From positions 104,668,366-104,732,365 of the forward strand of contig OZ021721.1 of the NCBI GenBank assembly GCA_963978545.1: DNA of 64,000 nucleotides, given 5' to 3'. A model generated the notes under the pieces. That model saw only the letters and a program-made list of their open reading frames with translations, had not been told where the DNA came from and did no database searches. The DNA is from Linyphia triangularis. Lineage: Eukaryota > Arthropoda > Arachnida > Araneae > Linyphiidae. A program made the translations under genes and the position numbers. Positions 1-21,515 of this stretch are shown one piece after another (the stretch's first letter is position 1; each line of letters starts with the position of its first letter).

Positions 1-22
1 GACCGCATACAGCAGTTAAAGG
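1..22. mobile_element. End of a TTAA-type MITE (truncated by window edge)
   Basis: The sequence reads into ACAGCAGTTAAAGG followed by TTAA at 23-26. This is the inverted complement of the left terminus of the element at 19706-19922 (TTAA then CCTTTAACTGCTGT). It is therefore probably the right end of a second copy of that family, with the rest beyond the left edge. TTAA duplications are typical of the piggyBac superfamily, but the assignment here is inference. Confidence 0.5.
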
Positions 23-335
23 TTAAAATTGTCCGGTGGTTACAATAAAGTAACCATTCAGTGTATATCTAGCATGCAATCAAATTAAGTTAAATTACTG
101 TTTAGGGAAAATAGAATAAAAATATTTATAACTTTAATTTAAATATTTATTAACAATTTTCAAAAAGATTTTTTTATTATGTCCTAGAATCAGCTTATCC
201 GTGAAATTAAGTAAGAATTTTATAATGATATACTCAACAAATTTTATGACATACACAACTTTAATTCTTTTCTTAATCGATTGTTTTCATTAAATGCTCC
301 ATTTAGGAGATATATGAAATGTATATCAAACTAAC

Positions 336-10427
<10,092 letters not shown>

Positions 10428-10428
10428 C

Positions 10429-11178
10429 TGAAAAAAATATTTAATATTGTTGATTATTGATTTAAACAAATACTTGTTGTGTGAAAATAATTTATTATTA
10501 ATTTTACCGTATTTTTGTTTGATTCAATATAAGAGAAAAGATACGCTTAGAATACAGTATACTTTGTTATAAATGTATAGAAAAAAATATTTAATATTGT
10601 TGATTATTGATTTAAACAAATACTTGTTGTGTGAAAATAATTTATTATTACTTTTACCGTATTTTTGTTTGATTCAATATAAGAGGAAAGATACGCTTAG
10701 AATACAGTATACTTTGTTATAAATGTACAGAAAAAAATATTTAATATTGTTGATTATTGATTTAAACAAATACTTGTTGTGTGAAAATAATTTATTATTA
10801 ATTTTACCGTATTTTTGTTTGATTCAATATAAGAGAAAAGATACGCTTAGAATACAGTATACTTTGTTATAAATGTATAGAAAAAAATATTTAATATTGT
10901 TGATTATTGATTTAAACAAATACTTGTTGTGTGAAAATAATTTATTATTACTTTTACCGTATTTTTGTTTGATTCAATATAAGAGGAAAGATACGCTTAG
11001 AATACAGTATACTTTGTTATAAATGTACAGAAAAAAATATTTAATATTGTTGATTATTGATTTAAACAAATACTTGTTGTGTGAAAATAATTTATTATTA
11101 CTTTTACCGTATTTTTGTTTGATTCAATATAAGAGGAAAGATACGCTTAGAATACAGTATATTTTGTTATAAATATAC
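10429..11178. repeat. Five 150-bp tandem repeats abutting a splice acceptor
   Basis: Units start at 10429, 10579, 10729, 10879 and 11029, each beginning agaaaaaaatatttaat (or tgaaaaaaa in the first). Diagnostic sites alternate between two variants (attttacc/agagaaaag/tatag versus cttttacc/agaggaaag/tacag) in the order A-B-A-B-B, so a 300-bp dimer was the unit of at least one duplication. On the minus strand the last unit forms the polypyrimidine tract and acceptor of gene A exon 1. Confidence 0.95.
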
Positions 11179-11520
11179 AGTAAATATTTCACTCATGCAT
11201 TCGATAAAACTGTTTAACAAAAGCTACGAAAATGTAGTTTTTCATTTTATTTAAAAAATAAAGAAGAATGAAGGGTATTTAAATATTTGAAAATGACAAT
11301 AGAAAAGCTATTTAATTAATGAATAGAAGTTCCTATACGATTTTTAAAAAAATCTATGATAATATGTCTATATGTAGTGGTAGATCATTGATAAAATGAA
11401 ATTTATTTTTTTGAATTGGAATTCTTTTCATTTTTCTAATTCATGTTTTTTTTTTGTTTTTTTTTTTTATTTTCATTGGAATTTTTTTTTCTATTTTATA
11501 TTCCATGCTATGAACTTTTT

Positions 11521-13190
11521 CATTGGAATTTAGAAATTTGCCTATCTTATTTTTTATTTATTAAATGTACTTATTAATGTCAGTCTATCACATGAATTGC
11601 TCCCTCCAGAATGTCTAGCGTTTTCTAGAACAATAAGATTATCCCCATTTTCTTCGTAGGATTTCGGGAGAAAGTCATCTACATTTTCTACATTGTAACC
11701 TCTTTGGGCGCCAATCTTCTGCATGCATTACCCCTACTCTAAGTCGACGAGTTCCAATAGCAACCGTCACCATCCAGGTTATCTGGTGGGGGTTATTGTC
11801 CAGATAGACGGAGATTATATATGATGTGTTATTTATTAAGCAAACTAAACCCAATTTGCTCAAAACAAAATGAGAAAAATTGATTTATAGTTTTTAAAAT
11901 TTTAAATTGTTTAGAATTTTTTCCCACTTCATTCATTGGAATTTAGAAATTTGCCTATCTTATTTTTTATTTATTAAATGTACTTATTAATGTCAGTCGA
12001 TCACATGAATTGCTCCCTCCAGAATGTCTAGCGTTTTCTAGAACAATAAGATTATCCCCATTTTCTTCGTAGGATTTCGGGAGAAAGTCATCTACATTTT
12101 CTACATTGTAACCTCTTTGGGCGCCAATCTTCTGCATGCATTACCCCTACTCTAAGTCGACGAGTTCCAATAGCAACCGTCACCATCCAGGTTATCTGGT
12201 GGGGGTTATTGTCCAGATAGACGGAGATTATATATAATATTATAATTTGTGTTATTTATTAAGCAAACTAAACCCAATTAGCTCAAAACAAAATGAGAAA
12301 AATTGATTTATAGTTTTTAAAATTTTAAATTGTTTAGAATTTTTTCCCACTTCATTCATTGGAATTTAGAAATTTGCCTATCTTATTTTTTATTTATTAA
12401 ATGTACTTATTAATGTCAGTCGATCACATGAATTGCTCCCTCCAGAATGTCTAGCGTTTTCTAGAACAATAAGATTATCCCCATTTTCTTCGTAGGATTT
12501 CGGGAGAAAGTCATCTACATTTTCTACATTGTAACCTCTTTGGGCGCCAATCTTCTGCATGCATTACCCCTACTCTAAGTCGACGAGTTCCAATAGCAAC
12601 CGTCACCATCCAGGTTATCTGGTGGGGGTTATTGTCCAGATAGACGGAGATTATATATAATATTATAATTTGTGTTATTTATTAAGCAAACTAAACCCAA
12701 TTTGCTCAAAACAAAATGAGAAAAATTGATTTATAGTTTTTAAAATTTTAAATTGTTTAGAATTTTTTCCCACTTCATTCATTGGAATTTAGAAATTTGC
12801 CTATCTTATTTTTTATTTATTAAATGTACTTATTAATGTCAGTCGATCACATGAATTGCTCCCTCCAGAATGTCTAGCGTTTTCTAGAACAATAAGATTA
12901 TCCCCATTTTCTTCGTAGGATTTCGGGAGAAAGTCATCTACATTTTCTACATTGTAACCTCTTTGGGCGCCAATCTTCTGCATGCATTACCCCTACTCTA
13001 AGTCGACGAGTTCCAATAGCAACCGTCACCATCCAGGTTATCTGGTGGGGGTTATTGTCCAGATAGACGGAGATTATATATAATATTATAATTTGTGTTA
13101 TTTATTAAGCAAACTAAACCCAATTAGCTCAAAACAAAATGAGAAAAATTGATTTATAGTTTTTAAAATTTTAAATTGTTTAGAATTTTT
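11521..13190. repeat. Four tandem units of about 423 bp with a conserved open frame
   Basis: Units start at 11521, 11934, 12357 and 12780 (cattggaatttagaaatttg). They are nearly identical; a single diagnostic site (aatttgctc or aattagctc) alternates T-A-T-A, again implying dimer duplication. A central block of ~240 bp is markedly richer in GC than its surroundings. On the minus strand each unit has an open frame ending just after an AATAAA, with stop TAA at 12813-12815 in the last unit. It encodes residues such as GYNVENVDDFLPKSYEENGD and LIVLENARHSGG. A second, overlapping frame reads RLRVGVMHAEDWRP. I do not recognise either product. Confidence 0.88.
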
Positions 13191-13466
13191 TTTTTCCACT
13201 TCATATTATTATTCAACAAGTTAAATAATAAGTTATTAGAATTTTTATTATCTGTTACAAAACTAAATGTGCAAAAAGTTTCAGTTGCTAAACACCTTCC
13301 TATATGATTTTTAAAAACACATAGTTGGCTTTTATGAATGCCACACATATATTAATTAAAAAAATTTACGAATAGAGATAAACACTTCACACGCAATTCA
13401 CAAATTATTGTGACAATTATTACTTTAGTTACTTTAATTTCAATCTTTTTTGTTTCCGAAAAATGT

Positions 13467-13683
13467 TTCAATGAATTTTCAGAACAGTAGTCTAGCACGA
13501 AATGTAGGCTTAATGAACTTAAAACATTTCATATACATGTAAAGATAGTTAAAGCTAGTTTTTACTCATTTCAAATAGTTTTAATGAATTTTCAGAACAG
13601 TAGTCTAGCACGAAATGTAGGCTTAATGAACTTAAAACATTTCATATACATGTAAAGATAGTTAGAGCTAGATTTTACTCATG
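13467..13683. repeat. Direct duplication of about 105 bp
   Basis: Two nearly identical copies of aatgaattttcagaacagta... through the gatagttagagcta region follow each other. Non-coding; no element recognised. The sequence between here and 14220 shows nothing supported. Confidence 0.85.
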
Positions 13684-14224
13684 CCTGCCCTTGAATAGTT
13701 AATGATGATTACTTTGAGAGTTTCGACTTTTTGATCAAAAGCAAATATGGTGAAAGGAAAACTTAGAATTTAAATTAAAGCATTACTTGTAGATCGATCC
13801 ATAGTATTGTGATAAATAACGCAACGCTTTAATATGCCTTTAATAATTGAAAACCAATGCATATTATACACTTTATTTTTTTTTCAGTCACCATGGAAAC
13901 TTAATCGAAATGTGTTCTTCAAATTGCCCATGATTAGAATCGTTGCATGTTTTTGGTAATGGTAATATTATTTGTTTTTTTAAAAAATCTGCTTGGAAAA
14001 TTCCAATCGATTTTGACAGATGTAGGTGAAAGTTACTGATTATAAGACAATTGCCTAAACTAGGAACTCCACAGGGTTCCACCACCAAGTCCCAATGTCA
14101 AATTGGTAGAACTTGCAAGTGTATATTATGTTAACAGAGCACAGATCGTTTATCGAGTTCTCACTAAACAATTCCAGCTATTATAGCTAAAGTCTTGATT
14201 TTTTTTGCTACCGTATTGCCCCAA

Positions 14225-15410
14225 GTTTATAAACGAAGCATAATAATATAATTGTTAACTCTGAAAATTGAAATAGAGGGAAAATTACTTTGAAAATCAC
14301 TGAAAAACAGGTGGGGAAGGGGGGGGAATTACTTTGAAAATCACTGAAATTTTGTTCTATTTATACGATTTCTTGTTATTTTTATGATTGTGATAAAAAT
14401 TTAGCCAGGTCTAGAGCTGGAGTGGTTTGAAGAGTTTTTGTCATTATTATTTTTTTTTTTTGCCAACTAAATTAGAAGGTGTGAATTTTGTATGTTTCAT
14501 TAAGAACGAGTTTATGAACGAAACATAATAATATTATTGTTAACTTTGAAAAATGAAACAAGGGGAAAATTACTTTGAAAATCACCAAAATTCTGTTCTA
14601 TTTATACGATTTCTTTTTATTTTTATGATTGTGATAGAAAATTTAGCCAGGTCTAGAGCTGGAGTGGTTTGAAGAATTTTTGTCATTATTTTTATTTTTC
14701 TCAGCTAAGAGGGTATGAATTTTGTATGTTTCATTAAGAACGAGTTTATAAACGAAACATAATAATATTATTGTTAACTCTGAAAAATTAAACAGGGGGA
14801 AATTCTTTTCTATTTATACGATTTCTTGTTACTTTTATGATTGTGACCAAAAATTTAACCAGGTCTAGAGCCGAAATGGTTTAAAAAGTTTTTGTCATTA
14901 TTTTTATTTTTCTCAACTAAATTAGAGGGTATGAATTTTGTATGTTTCATTAAGAACGAGTTTATGAACGAAACATAATAATATTATTGTTAACTTTGAA
15001 AAATGAAACAGGGGGAAAAATTACTTTGAAAATCACCAAAATTCTGTTCTATTTATACGATTTCTTGTTATCTTTATGATTGTGACCACAAATTTAGCCA
15101 GGTCTAGAGCTGGAGTGGTTTGAAGAGTTTTTGTCATTATTTTTATTTTTTTCAATTAAATTAGACGGTATGAATTTTGTATGTTTCATTAAGAACGAGT
15201 TTATAAACGAAACATAATAATATTATTGTTGACTCTGAAATATAAAACAGGGGGGAATTCTGTTCTACTTATACGATTTCTTGTTATTTTTATGATTGTG
15301 ACCAAAAATTTAGCCAGGTCTAGAGTCGGAATAGTTTGAAGTATTTTTGTCATTATTTTTGTTTTTCTCAACTAAATTAGAGGATTTGAATTCTGTATGT
15401 TTCATTAAGA
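14225..15410. repeat. Tandem array, ~235-bp units, about five copies
   Basis: Repeating blocks are tttatacgatttcttgttat, tagccaggtctagagctgga, gtatgaattttgtatgtttc and aacgaaacataataatatta. Copies vary through small indels (about 220-280 bp) and substitutions, so the array is older than those at 10429 and 11521. A further partial unit lies at 15597-15690. No coding signal. Confidence 0.85.
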
Positions 15411-15890
15411 ACGAGGGTCCATATCTTCAGGAAATGATCTCAAAAGTTGGTAATTTGTATACAGGATAAGGAATGATAGAAATGAACCGATGGATTTAAG
15501 ATATGTTTCTTTTTCTGCTTGTAAAAAGTGTCTATGATATACGTGCTGGACTGTTAAAATAGTATATTTATCGTACTTAATAGTATATGTATTGTAGGTC
15601 TAGAGCCGGAATGGTTTGAAGAGTTTTTGTCATTATTTTTATTATTCCCGTCTACATTAGCGGGTATGAATTTTGTATGTTTTACTAAGAACGAGGGCTC
15701 CTATCTTCTGGAAATATTCTCAAAAGTTGGGGATTTGTATCCAGGGTAAGGAATGATAGAAATGAATCGATAGATTTAAGACAGCCTTCTTTTTCTGCTT
15801 GTAAAACAGCCTTCTTTTTCTGCTTGTTTGATTTATAATTTAAGTTGGACTGTTAAAATCGTATATTTATCGTACCAGTGATTTTTTAAG
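15411..15890. repeat. Duplicated ~190-bp block following the array
   Basis: Two copies (about 15411-15590 and 15687-15880) share ctcaaaagttgg, ggaatgatagaaatgaa and gttaaaat-gtatatttatcgtac. They are separated by a partial unit of the preceding array, so a larger composite unit was duplicated. A short tandem (ccttctttttctgcttgt) occurs in the second copy. Confidence 0.7.
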
Positions 15891-16028
15891 TCAATGCATA
15901 TCCCAATCAACGTCAACTAAAACTTTTTTAACGTAACGTTTACTTACAGTTTGAATCACAAGAAGGTATCTGTACCCAGCACAACAGTCCCCTGTTAAGT
16001 TTTTTGAAATTTAATGCAAATAATTTAA

Positions 16029-16555
16029 GAAGGTGCGGCACCTTCATAGGAGCCCATGTTAAGTTCAACAACTTTAGGGGCATCTCATTTAATAACCGAT
16101 TCTTCAATTATTATGAAACTTTCACAGTATAATACTTGGATACTTTTGAATACTTGAACTCGAGATTTTTATTATCTTTTGAAAATTAAAATAATTATGT
16201 TTTTCTAAAAATATGTTTAAAAGTTCTTTAAAATTCTAGACTAATTATTTTTTTAGAAAAAGTATGCTACTTACTATTTATTCTTCGTGTTAAAGTACTT
16301 AAACACCATAAAGAAACATTTATAAAAGTTTCAGACACTTATTTCAAATAGATTTTAAACTATGTGCGAAAAAAAGACATGTTGAGAAATTCGGCTTTGA
16401 AGTTAAAAAAACATTTTGTTTACTTCAAAAAACTATTAAAATACTTCAAAATAAGATATAATTACAAATGGGGCATCATTTTTAAAAAAAAAATTAATAA
16501 ACATTTTTAAATTGAAAATTAATAATCTGACATTTTTTTCATGTGCTGGACCCCC
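16029..16555 (+). mobile_element. MITE, GGTCCGGCAC family, copy 1
   Basis: Flanked by TTAA (16025-16028) and TTGA (16556-16559). Termini are GAAGGTGCGGCAC on the left and GTGCTGGACCCCC on the right, which are imperfect inverted repeats. It is collinear with the copy at 30449-31048 (gagcccatgttaa, ttcaacaacttt, gggcatctcatttaataacc). No transposase frame. The TTAA-like flanks suggest a piggyBac-type enzyme. Confidence 0.7.
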
Positions 16556-17206
16556 TTGATGGTAAAAGAAAATCATGTCACTTCTGAAACACAAACAGCA
16601 AGCAATACCCAGCACTTATATTTTGTGTGTGAAATTTATAGTGTAAAATTAAACGCTTGTTTTTTCATTGGATTTCCTATGTGAAAGAAATCGCGTTGTT
16701 TCAAAACCGCGAATGCATGATCATATCTTCTGTGATCGTCCGAAAGCCATTATCGGTGGTACTTATCTATTATATAATGGACCCTGTCTCCAACTTGTGT
16801 GTCACGCATATAGATTTCTTTGCTTGTTTGCTTTCAAAAGTTGTCCACTTTAAAGTGTAGGCTTCCATGGAAACCTTAAAAATTTATAGTTATGAAAAAG
16901 AGATGTGGTATTGCATTATTATATATCGGAGAAAAAGATAATTGATCAGAGTAAAATTAGCATTTATTTTTCAAGTGACGGTTTTAAAATTACTAGGATA
17001 CAAAAATTGAAATATACTATGTCCTCTCCTACTGCCTGTCTGTAAGTACATTAAAGAAATCGTAGAATTTTAATGTCACTGTATTTGTTGTTTTTGAACA
17101 ACTAATTACTTTAAAAAGACAACCGAGAAAACTTAACTGTGATTATTAAACAAAACGGAGTGTGGTGCTATCACATACAAATCGATTTTTATTTAAATAA
17201 ATATTT

Positions 17207-17445
17207 AATGGTTTATAGTACGTAAACTATGATTTGGCGTATAATACCTATCACTGAAAGTGAATCAGGAAAATCAATAAGCTGTTTGTAAAAGTAATCA
17301 TGTATGATTTATGTATAAGCTTTTAAAAAATAGATTTTTTTTTTTTACAGCGCATTATTCTTGCTTAAAAAAGTTGAATACAAACTATAGCAGGTTAAGT
17401 TCATAAATCTATGACTATCAAAAAGTTTCCTACTCCAAAAAATTT
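17207..17445 (+). repeat. Dispersed ~235-bp repeat, copy 1
   Basis: Starts gtttatagtacgtaaactat and runs through ctgaaagtgaatcaggaaaa and tacagcgca-tattcttgctt to aaaaagtttcctact. Copy 2 is at 18793-19015 in the same orientation, with about 92% visual identity. The pair flanks a retrotransposon relic, so this may be a duplication interrupted by that insertion, or two insertions of a short element. Confidence 0.8.
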
Positions 17446-17559
17446 CAATAAGAAATTCGTCACAAGGTCGTATAAGTTAAAAATATTATTTAGTATTTGA
17501 AGAAAAGAGTGAACATTGCATTTTGCTTCTTTTTAAAGCAATTAGATCTTAGATCATAA

Positions 17560-18310
17560 ATAAATTCTGTAGTGCTTGCTTGAGTTGGCCATTACGACTT
17601 CATCTCAGGTAGTTCCCAGTCGGGAATAAGAAAAGTAAAAGAGAATAAGGCGCTGAGTGCTTGCCAGAGCAAAAAACAACTAAGAGAAAGGAGGGGTGCA
17701 GGCTAAGCAGATAATCGTACTAAAGTCGAGTACATGGAACACATAAGAGGATATGGCATGTTTGTCAAAGCTGTGACAATAAATTAAATTTTTAAAAACA
17801 GGTATATTTTAAAGACAAAAATACACAGATTACAAACTTGCATGGCCTAAGTCTTTAAGGAAAATATAAATGAATAAAATAAAAATACAATCATGAAATG
17901 TTGCATCCGTTGTTCGGTGAATTTAAATCATGAAAGCTCATGACGATTGACCCTGCTGGATCTTGATGAATTGACCTGGGTCTCTTGAACTTCTGCTCCA
18001 TTATAGGATCATAATTAATGATGGCTCTAATGTGGCGGTGTCCACTATTTTCAATTTTAACATGATTGTGCGACATAGTTAAGATACAGTTGTCAATTGA
18101 GTCCAGGCCCAAATCTCTCTGGATTATCTTGTTACGCACATACCAGGGTGCATTTGTCATTTTTCTGGCTACTTTATTTAAAAGTGTTTGCCACCTTTTC
18201 CGGTCTATTTTCTTTGCTGTTTTCCACACTGTGCAAGCGTACAGAAGGATTGGTTTAATAGCTCATTTGTAAAGCAAAACTTTTGTCCTAAGACTTGTTA
18301 AAGCAATTAG
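17560..18310 (-). pseudogene. Non-LTR retrotransposon relic (reverse transcriptase C-terminal region and 3' tail)
   Basis: On the minus strand from about 18310 the frame reads SLRTKVLLYK, a TGA stop, AIKPILLYACTVWKTAKK, then NKVARKMTNAPWYVRN and IIQRDLGLDSI. The order 'KVLLYK-IxPILLYAC-VW ... NAPWYVRN-xIxRDLG' is characteristic of the end of the reverse transcriptase region of Jockey/CR1-type elements. The in-frame stop and truncation at both ends show it is dead. The sequence 17560-17760, downstream in that orientation and relatively GC-rich, is probably the element's 3' untranslated region (inference). Confidence 0.75.
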
Positions 18311-18792
18311 TTTTAATATTGAATTTATTTTAATAATGTTTAAATAACTAGTGGTGAAAAGTTATTGTTCGAAATGAATTACTATTGAAGCTAATGTGCA
18401 TGTACACTATTGAAAAAAAATTGGCTAAAATAGTTTATATGGGTTAATCTCTTCTGTAAATAAAGTTGTTGTTTCACTAAAAATTTAATAATTTGTAAGA
18501 TCTGACTCTGTCATCCCCCAACTGTGTCTACTGATTCACACTTATTTATTGATTTACAGCTGAATGAAAAAGAAAATTATGTAGTTATAAAATTAAAGAA
18601 TCAATCAAATTTAATAAAATCAATTGATGAATATAAAATCTAAATAAGAATAATTCAATTATCATATTATTTTTTAATAGAATATGTGAGACAATCTAAT
18701 TAAAGCAACAGTATTATAAAGCGCTTTGAATAAATTATAAGAATATAAAAATAGAAACTTTTAGCCTAGTATATTCTAGTAAGGGTATATAA

Positions 18793-19015
18793 AATGGTTT
18801 TTAGTACGTAAACTATGATTTGACATGTACTGAAAGTGAATCAGGAAAATCATTAAGCTGTTTGTAAAAGTAATCATGTATGATCTATATATAAGCTCTT
18901 AAAAAGAGTTTTTTTTTACAGCGCAATATTCTTGCTTAAAAAAGTTAAATAAAAACTATAGCAGGTTAAGTTCATAAACCTATGACTACCAAAAAGTTTC
19001 CTACTGCAAAAAAAT
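18793..19015 (+). repeat. Dispersed ~225-bp repeat, copy 2
   Basis: Matches 17207-17445 in order and orientation, with small deletions near cgtataatacctatcac. Non-coding. Confidence 0.8.
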
Positions 19016-19429
19016 TTGAATAATTGAAATCTTTAGTCGAATGTTAAACAAGTAGGTCAGAAAATCAACTATATGGCCTGCAACTACCCAAAAGTGTACC
19101 ATATTAGAAAAATATAAGCCATAAAAACAAAGTTTTTTTTAAAACAAATTCTTTATATGCATCGCCAATTTTTATATTCATTAACACAACACCTATTCTG
19201 TAAATAGCATATGCTTCGTGTTTGCATCTAATTTCAAATATCAAAAACATTTTTATCTGCAAAATATGCAGCAAACTGTTTATTAAAAATACTTGTTTAT
19301 TAAAAATAAAGGGGAATTTATGCACTCACATCCAAATATCATTTATTTATTCTGATTAAAACAGTTTTATTATTTATTTATTAAAATTTTATTTGATAGC
19401 AAGAAAGAGTTTCTTCAATGGTCGGTTAA

Positions 19430-19600
19430 ATGCTATTTTAGCTCGATTGGATCACGGCAAGTTGGTTTATTAGTATTTCGTAAAAATGACCTTTTAGTGA
19501 CAGTTACAGCCCCCGATTGGATGATGGCAAGGGGGTTGATTAGGCGTCTGCAGATTTGTCCGCCCACAAAATCGAAGTTAGTATAAAGGATTTAAAAAAA
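19430..19600 (+). repeat. SINE-like dispersed repeat, first copy
   Basis: Contains agctcgattggat-acggcaagt, ttttagtgacagtta and a tataaaggattt end. The same modules recur at 20600-20910 (caactcgattggatgacg, tttttagtgataacc, aaataaaggattt). Each ends near A-rich sequence. A short retroposon is plausible, but I see no clear A/B box promoter. Confidence 0.45.
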
Positions 19601-19705
19601 AATAAAAAAAAAAAATAATAATAAAAAAATAAAAAAAAAATAAAAAAGAAGAAGAAGAAAACCCAAAGAAGACCCATACTATAACTTTCAGGTTAAATTA
19701 CTTAA

Positions 19706-19922
19706 CCTTTAACTGCTGTAAGTGGTCTGACAGACCGCGAGTCATTTTTTGTGGAATGCTTTCATCCCCTAAAATATCTAATATTTGAATTTTATATTAA
19801 TTTTTCTGATACTATGTTTCTTAAACTTTAAACTTATGTTTACCAATTTGTTTGGCATAGTATGGACCATGTGTTGCTCTTGCGCCAAGAACCTCAAACC
19901 ACCCAACCACAGCAATTAAAGT
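19706..19922. mobile_element. 217-bp MITE with TTAA duplication
   Basis: Flanked by TTAA at 19702-19705 and 19923-19926. Termini are CCTTTAACTGCTGT and the inverse ACAGCAATTAAAG. Just inside the left end, GGTCTGACAGACC forms a small palindrome. The same terminus is found at the extreme left of the window. No coding capacity; mobilisation would need a piggyBac-type transposase in trans (inference). Confidence 0.75.
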
Positions 19923-20054
19923 TTAAACTATTACATAAAATGTTTTGTTCATAAACTGAATAAAAATGTTTTTTACTAACCTATCTATGATTTCAATATA
20001 AAACAAATTGTATGAGTAGGAATTTTGAAGACATTTAGTTTACAACTCTATTAT

Positions 20055-20170
20055 GAGAACTAGCATTATAACAATATAATGCATAACAATATATAGCATT
20101 ATAACAATATAATGCATAACAATATATAGCATTATAACAATATACTAGCATTATAACAATATAATGCTAG
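20055..20170. repeat. AT-rich minisatellite
   Basis: About four copies of agcattataacaatataatg, partly palindromic, ending in ataatgctag. Confidence 0.85.
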
Positions 20171-20599
20171 TTCTTTTAAGTAAGATAAAGTAAAGAAAGT
20201 CTTTTTATTGTAGAGAGTTTGTTTATTTGACGGCTAACTCTATCATTTGTGTAATACTTAAATAAAATTTGTATAATTTTTATGATTAAAAAAAAAACAT
20301 TATTTAAAAAACAAATACTTTTCTTTTTTCACATTCAACTTAAGCTTTTAATTATGCAAAAATGTTTAGTTTTTTCTTTATAACTAAGTATAACTAAGTT
20401 TTTATAACTTTAGTTTTCTCTTTTTGACTAAAATCATATGCATAAAAAAAGTCTTTATGTTAAATCTTTCATATACATTGCCAACTTTTACATGCAATTG
20501 AAATTTATTTAAATGATTTTGAGTTCAGATTGAGTTTTCATAATATTTGACAACTACAAAGAAAACCATCGAGTCCGTTCCATGGACTAACTTTTTTTT

Positions 20600-20910
20600 T
20601 TATCCCCAAAACTTGATAAAATTCATTCTCATTGACAGCAAATATATCTGACAAATTTCAACTCGATTGGATGACGCACGCGGGTTATTTAGTCTTCTGA
20701 AGTTTCAATAGAACAATATGTAAAAGCAGCTTTTTAGTGATAACCCTCAAAACTTGATAGAATGCATTGTCATAAAAAACAAATCTATCTGCCATGTTTC
20801 AGCTCAATTGGGTTACTGTAAGTGAGCTAATTAACCCTCCCCAAATTTTTCCGCCACAAACAAGCACATACACAAACAAACAAAACCGATGTTAAAATAA
20901 AGGATTTAAA
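20600..20910 (+). repeat. SINE-like dispersed repeat, second copy
   Basis: Two internal half-units (cccaaaacttgataaaattc and cctcaaaacttgatagaatg) each precede a gattgg-type block, then a GC-richer tail with cacatacacaaacaaac and taaaataaaggattt. Same modules as 19430-19600. No coding potential recognised. Confidence 0.45.
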
Positions 20911-20959
20911 AATATTCCATCTTGGAGAAAGATGCATATGTACCAAAATTAATCTCTTT

Positions 20960-21280
20960 TTTGTAGTATCATGGTAGCACAACATCGCTGGCCAATCCAA
21001 ATGAGGAACGTCGTAAATCGGCCGTTGTTACAGATTTTGGCCAATCTCTTCCGATGCCGGATAAAATACACTGGAAGTTTTGAAATGTTGACGCACAGTT
21101 TTAAAACTGAAATATTTTATTTATAATAAAATGGAGGGCAAAAAATAGCGATGTTTCTAACAGGTTTATTTTAAGAAAATCATGTATTTTGGAATCATAT
21201 CCGAGTTTTGGCCAGAATTGGCCAATCTTCCATAACCCGTTTCTGACATTGGTCAGCTGACATTGCTGCGCTACTTGGTT
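20960..21280 (+). repeat. Dispersed repeat, copy 2
   Basis: Collinear with 8820-9165. Shared blocks include ggaagttttgaaatgtt and ccaatcttcc-ta-ccc/acag. See that entry. Confidence 0.55.
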
Positions 21281-21515
21281 AGTTAGTATATGATGTAAGA
21301 ATGTATCTTCATGATAAAAAAAAAATACGTGTGCTATACATTTGATGAAAGGAAGGCGTTAAAGAATATTTTTAGGATAAAAGTAATTTGTATTTGTTAT
21401 AACTGTTTGAAATGATAATTTATCATTCTCATAAATACGAAATGAAAAAAAAAATTAATAACTATATGTATAAAACTCAAATCCAGACAAAACTTTGCAG
21501 TCTCAGAAGTTATAC

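Noticed and set aside
13888..14088. A minus-strand 66-codon frame considered as the missing 5' (signal-peptide) exon of gene A.
   Set aside because: No signal-peptide-like hydrophobic start, and no donor in a phase that would join to exon 1.
16657..16860. Two overlapping plus-strand frames of about 60 codons in moderately GC-rich DNA.
   Set aside because: No domain, no splice sites and no agreement between frames. The segment is more likely an old dispersed repeat.
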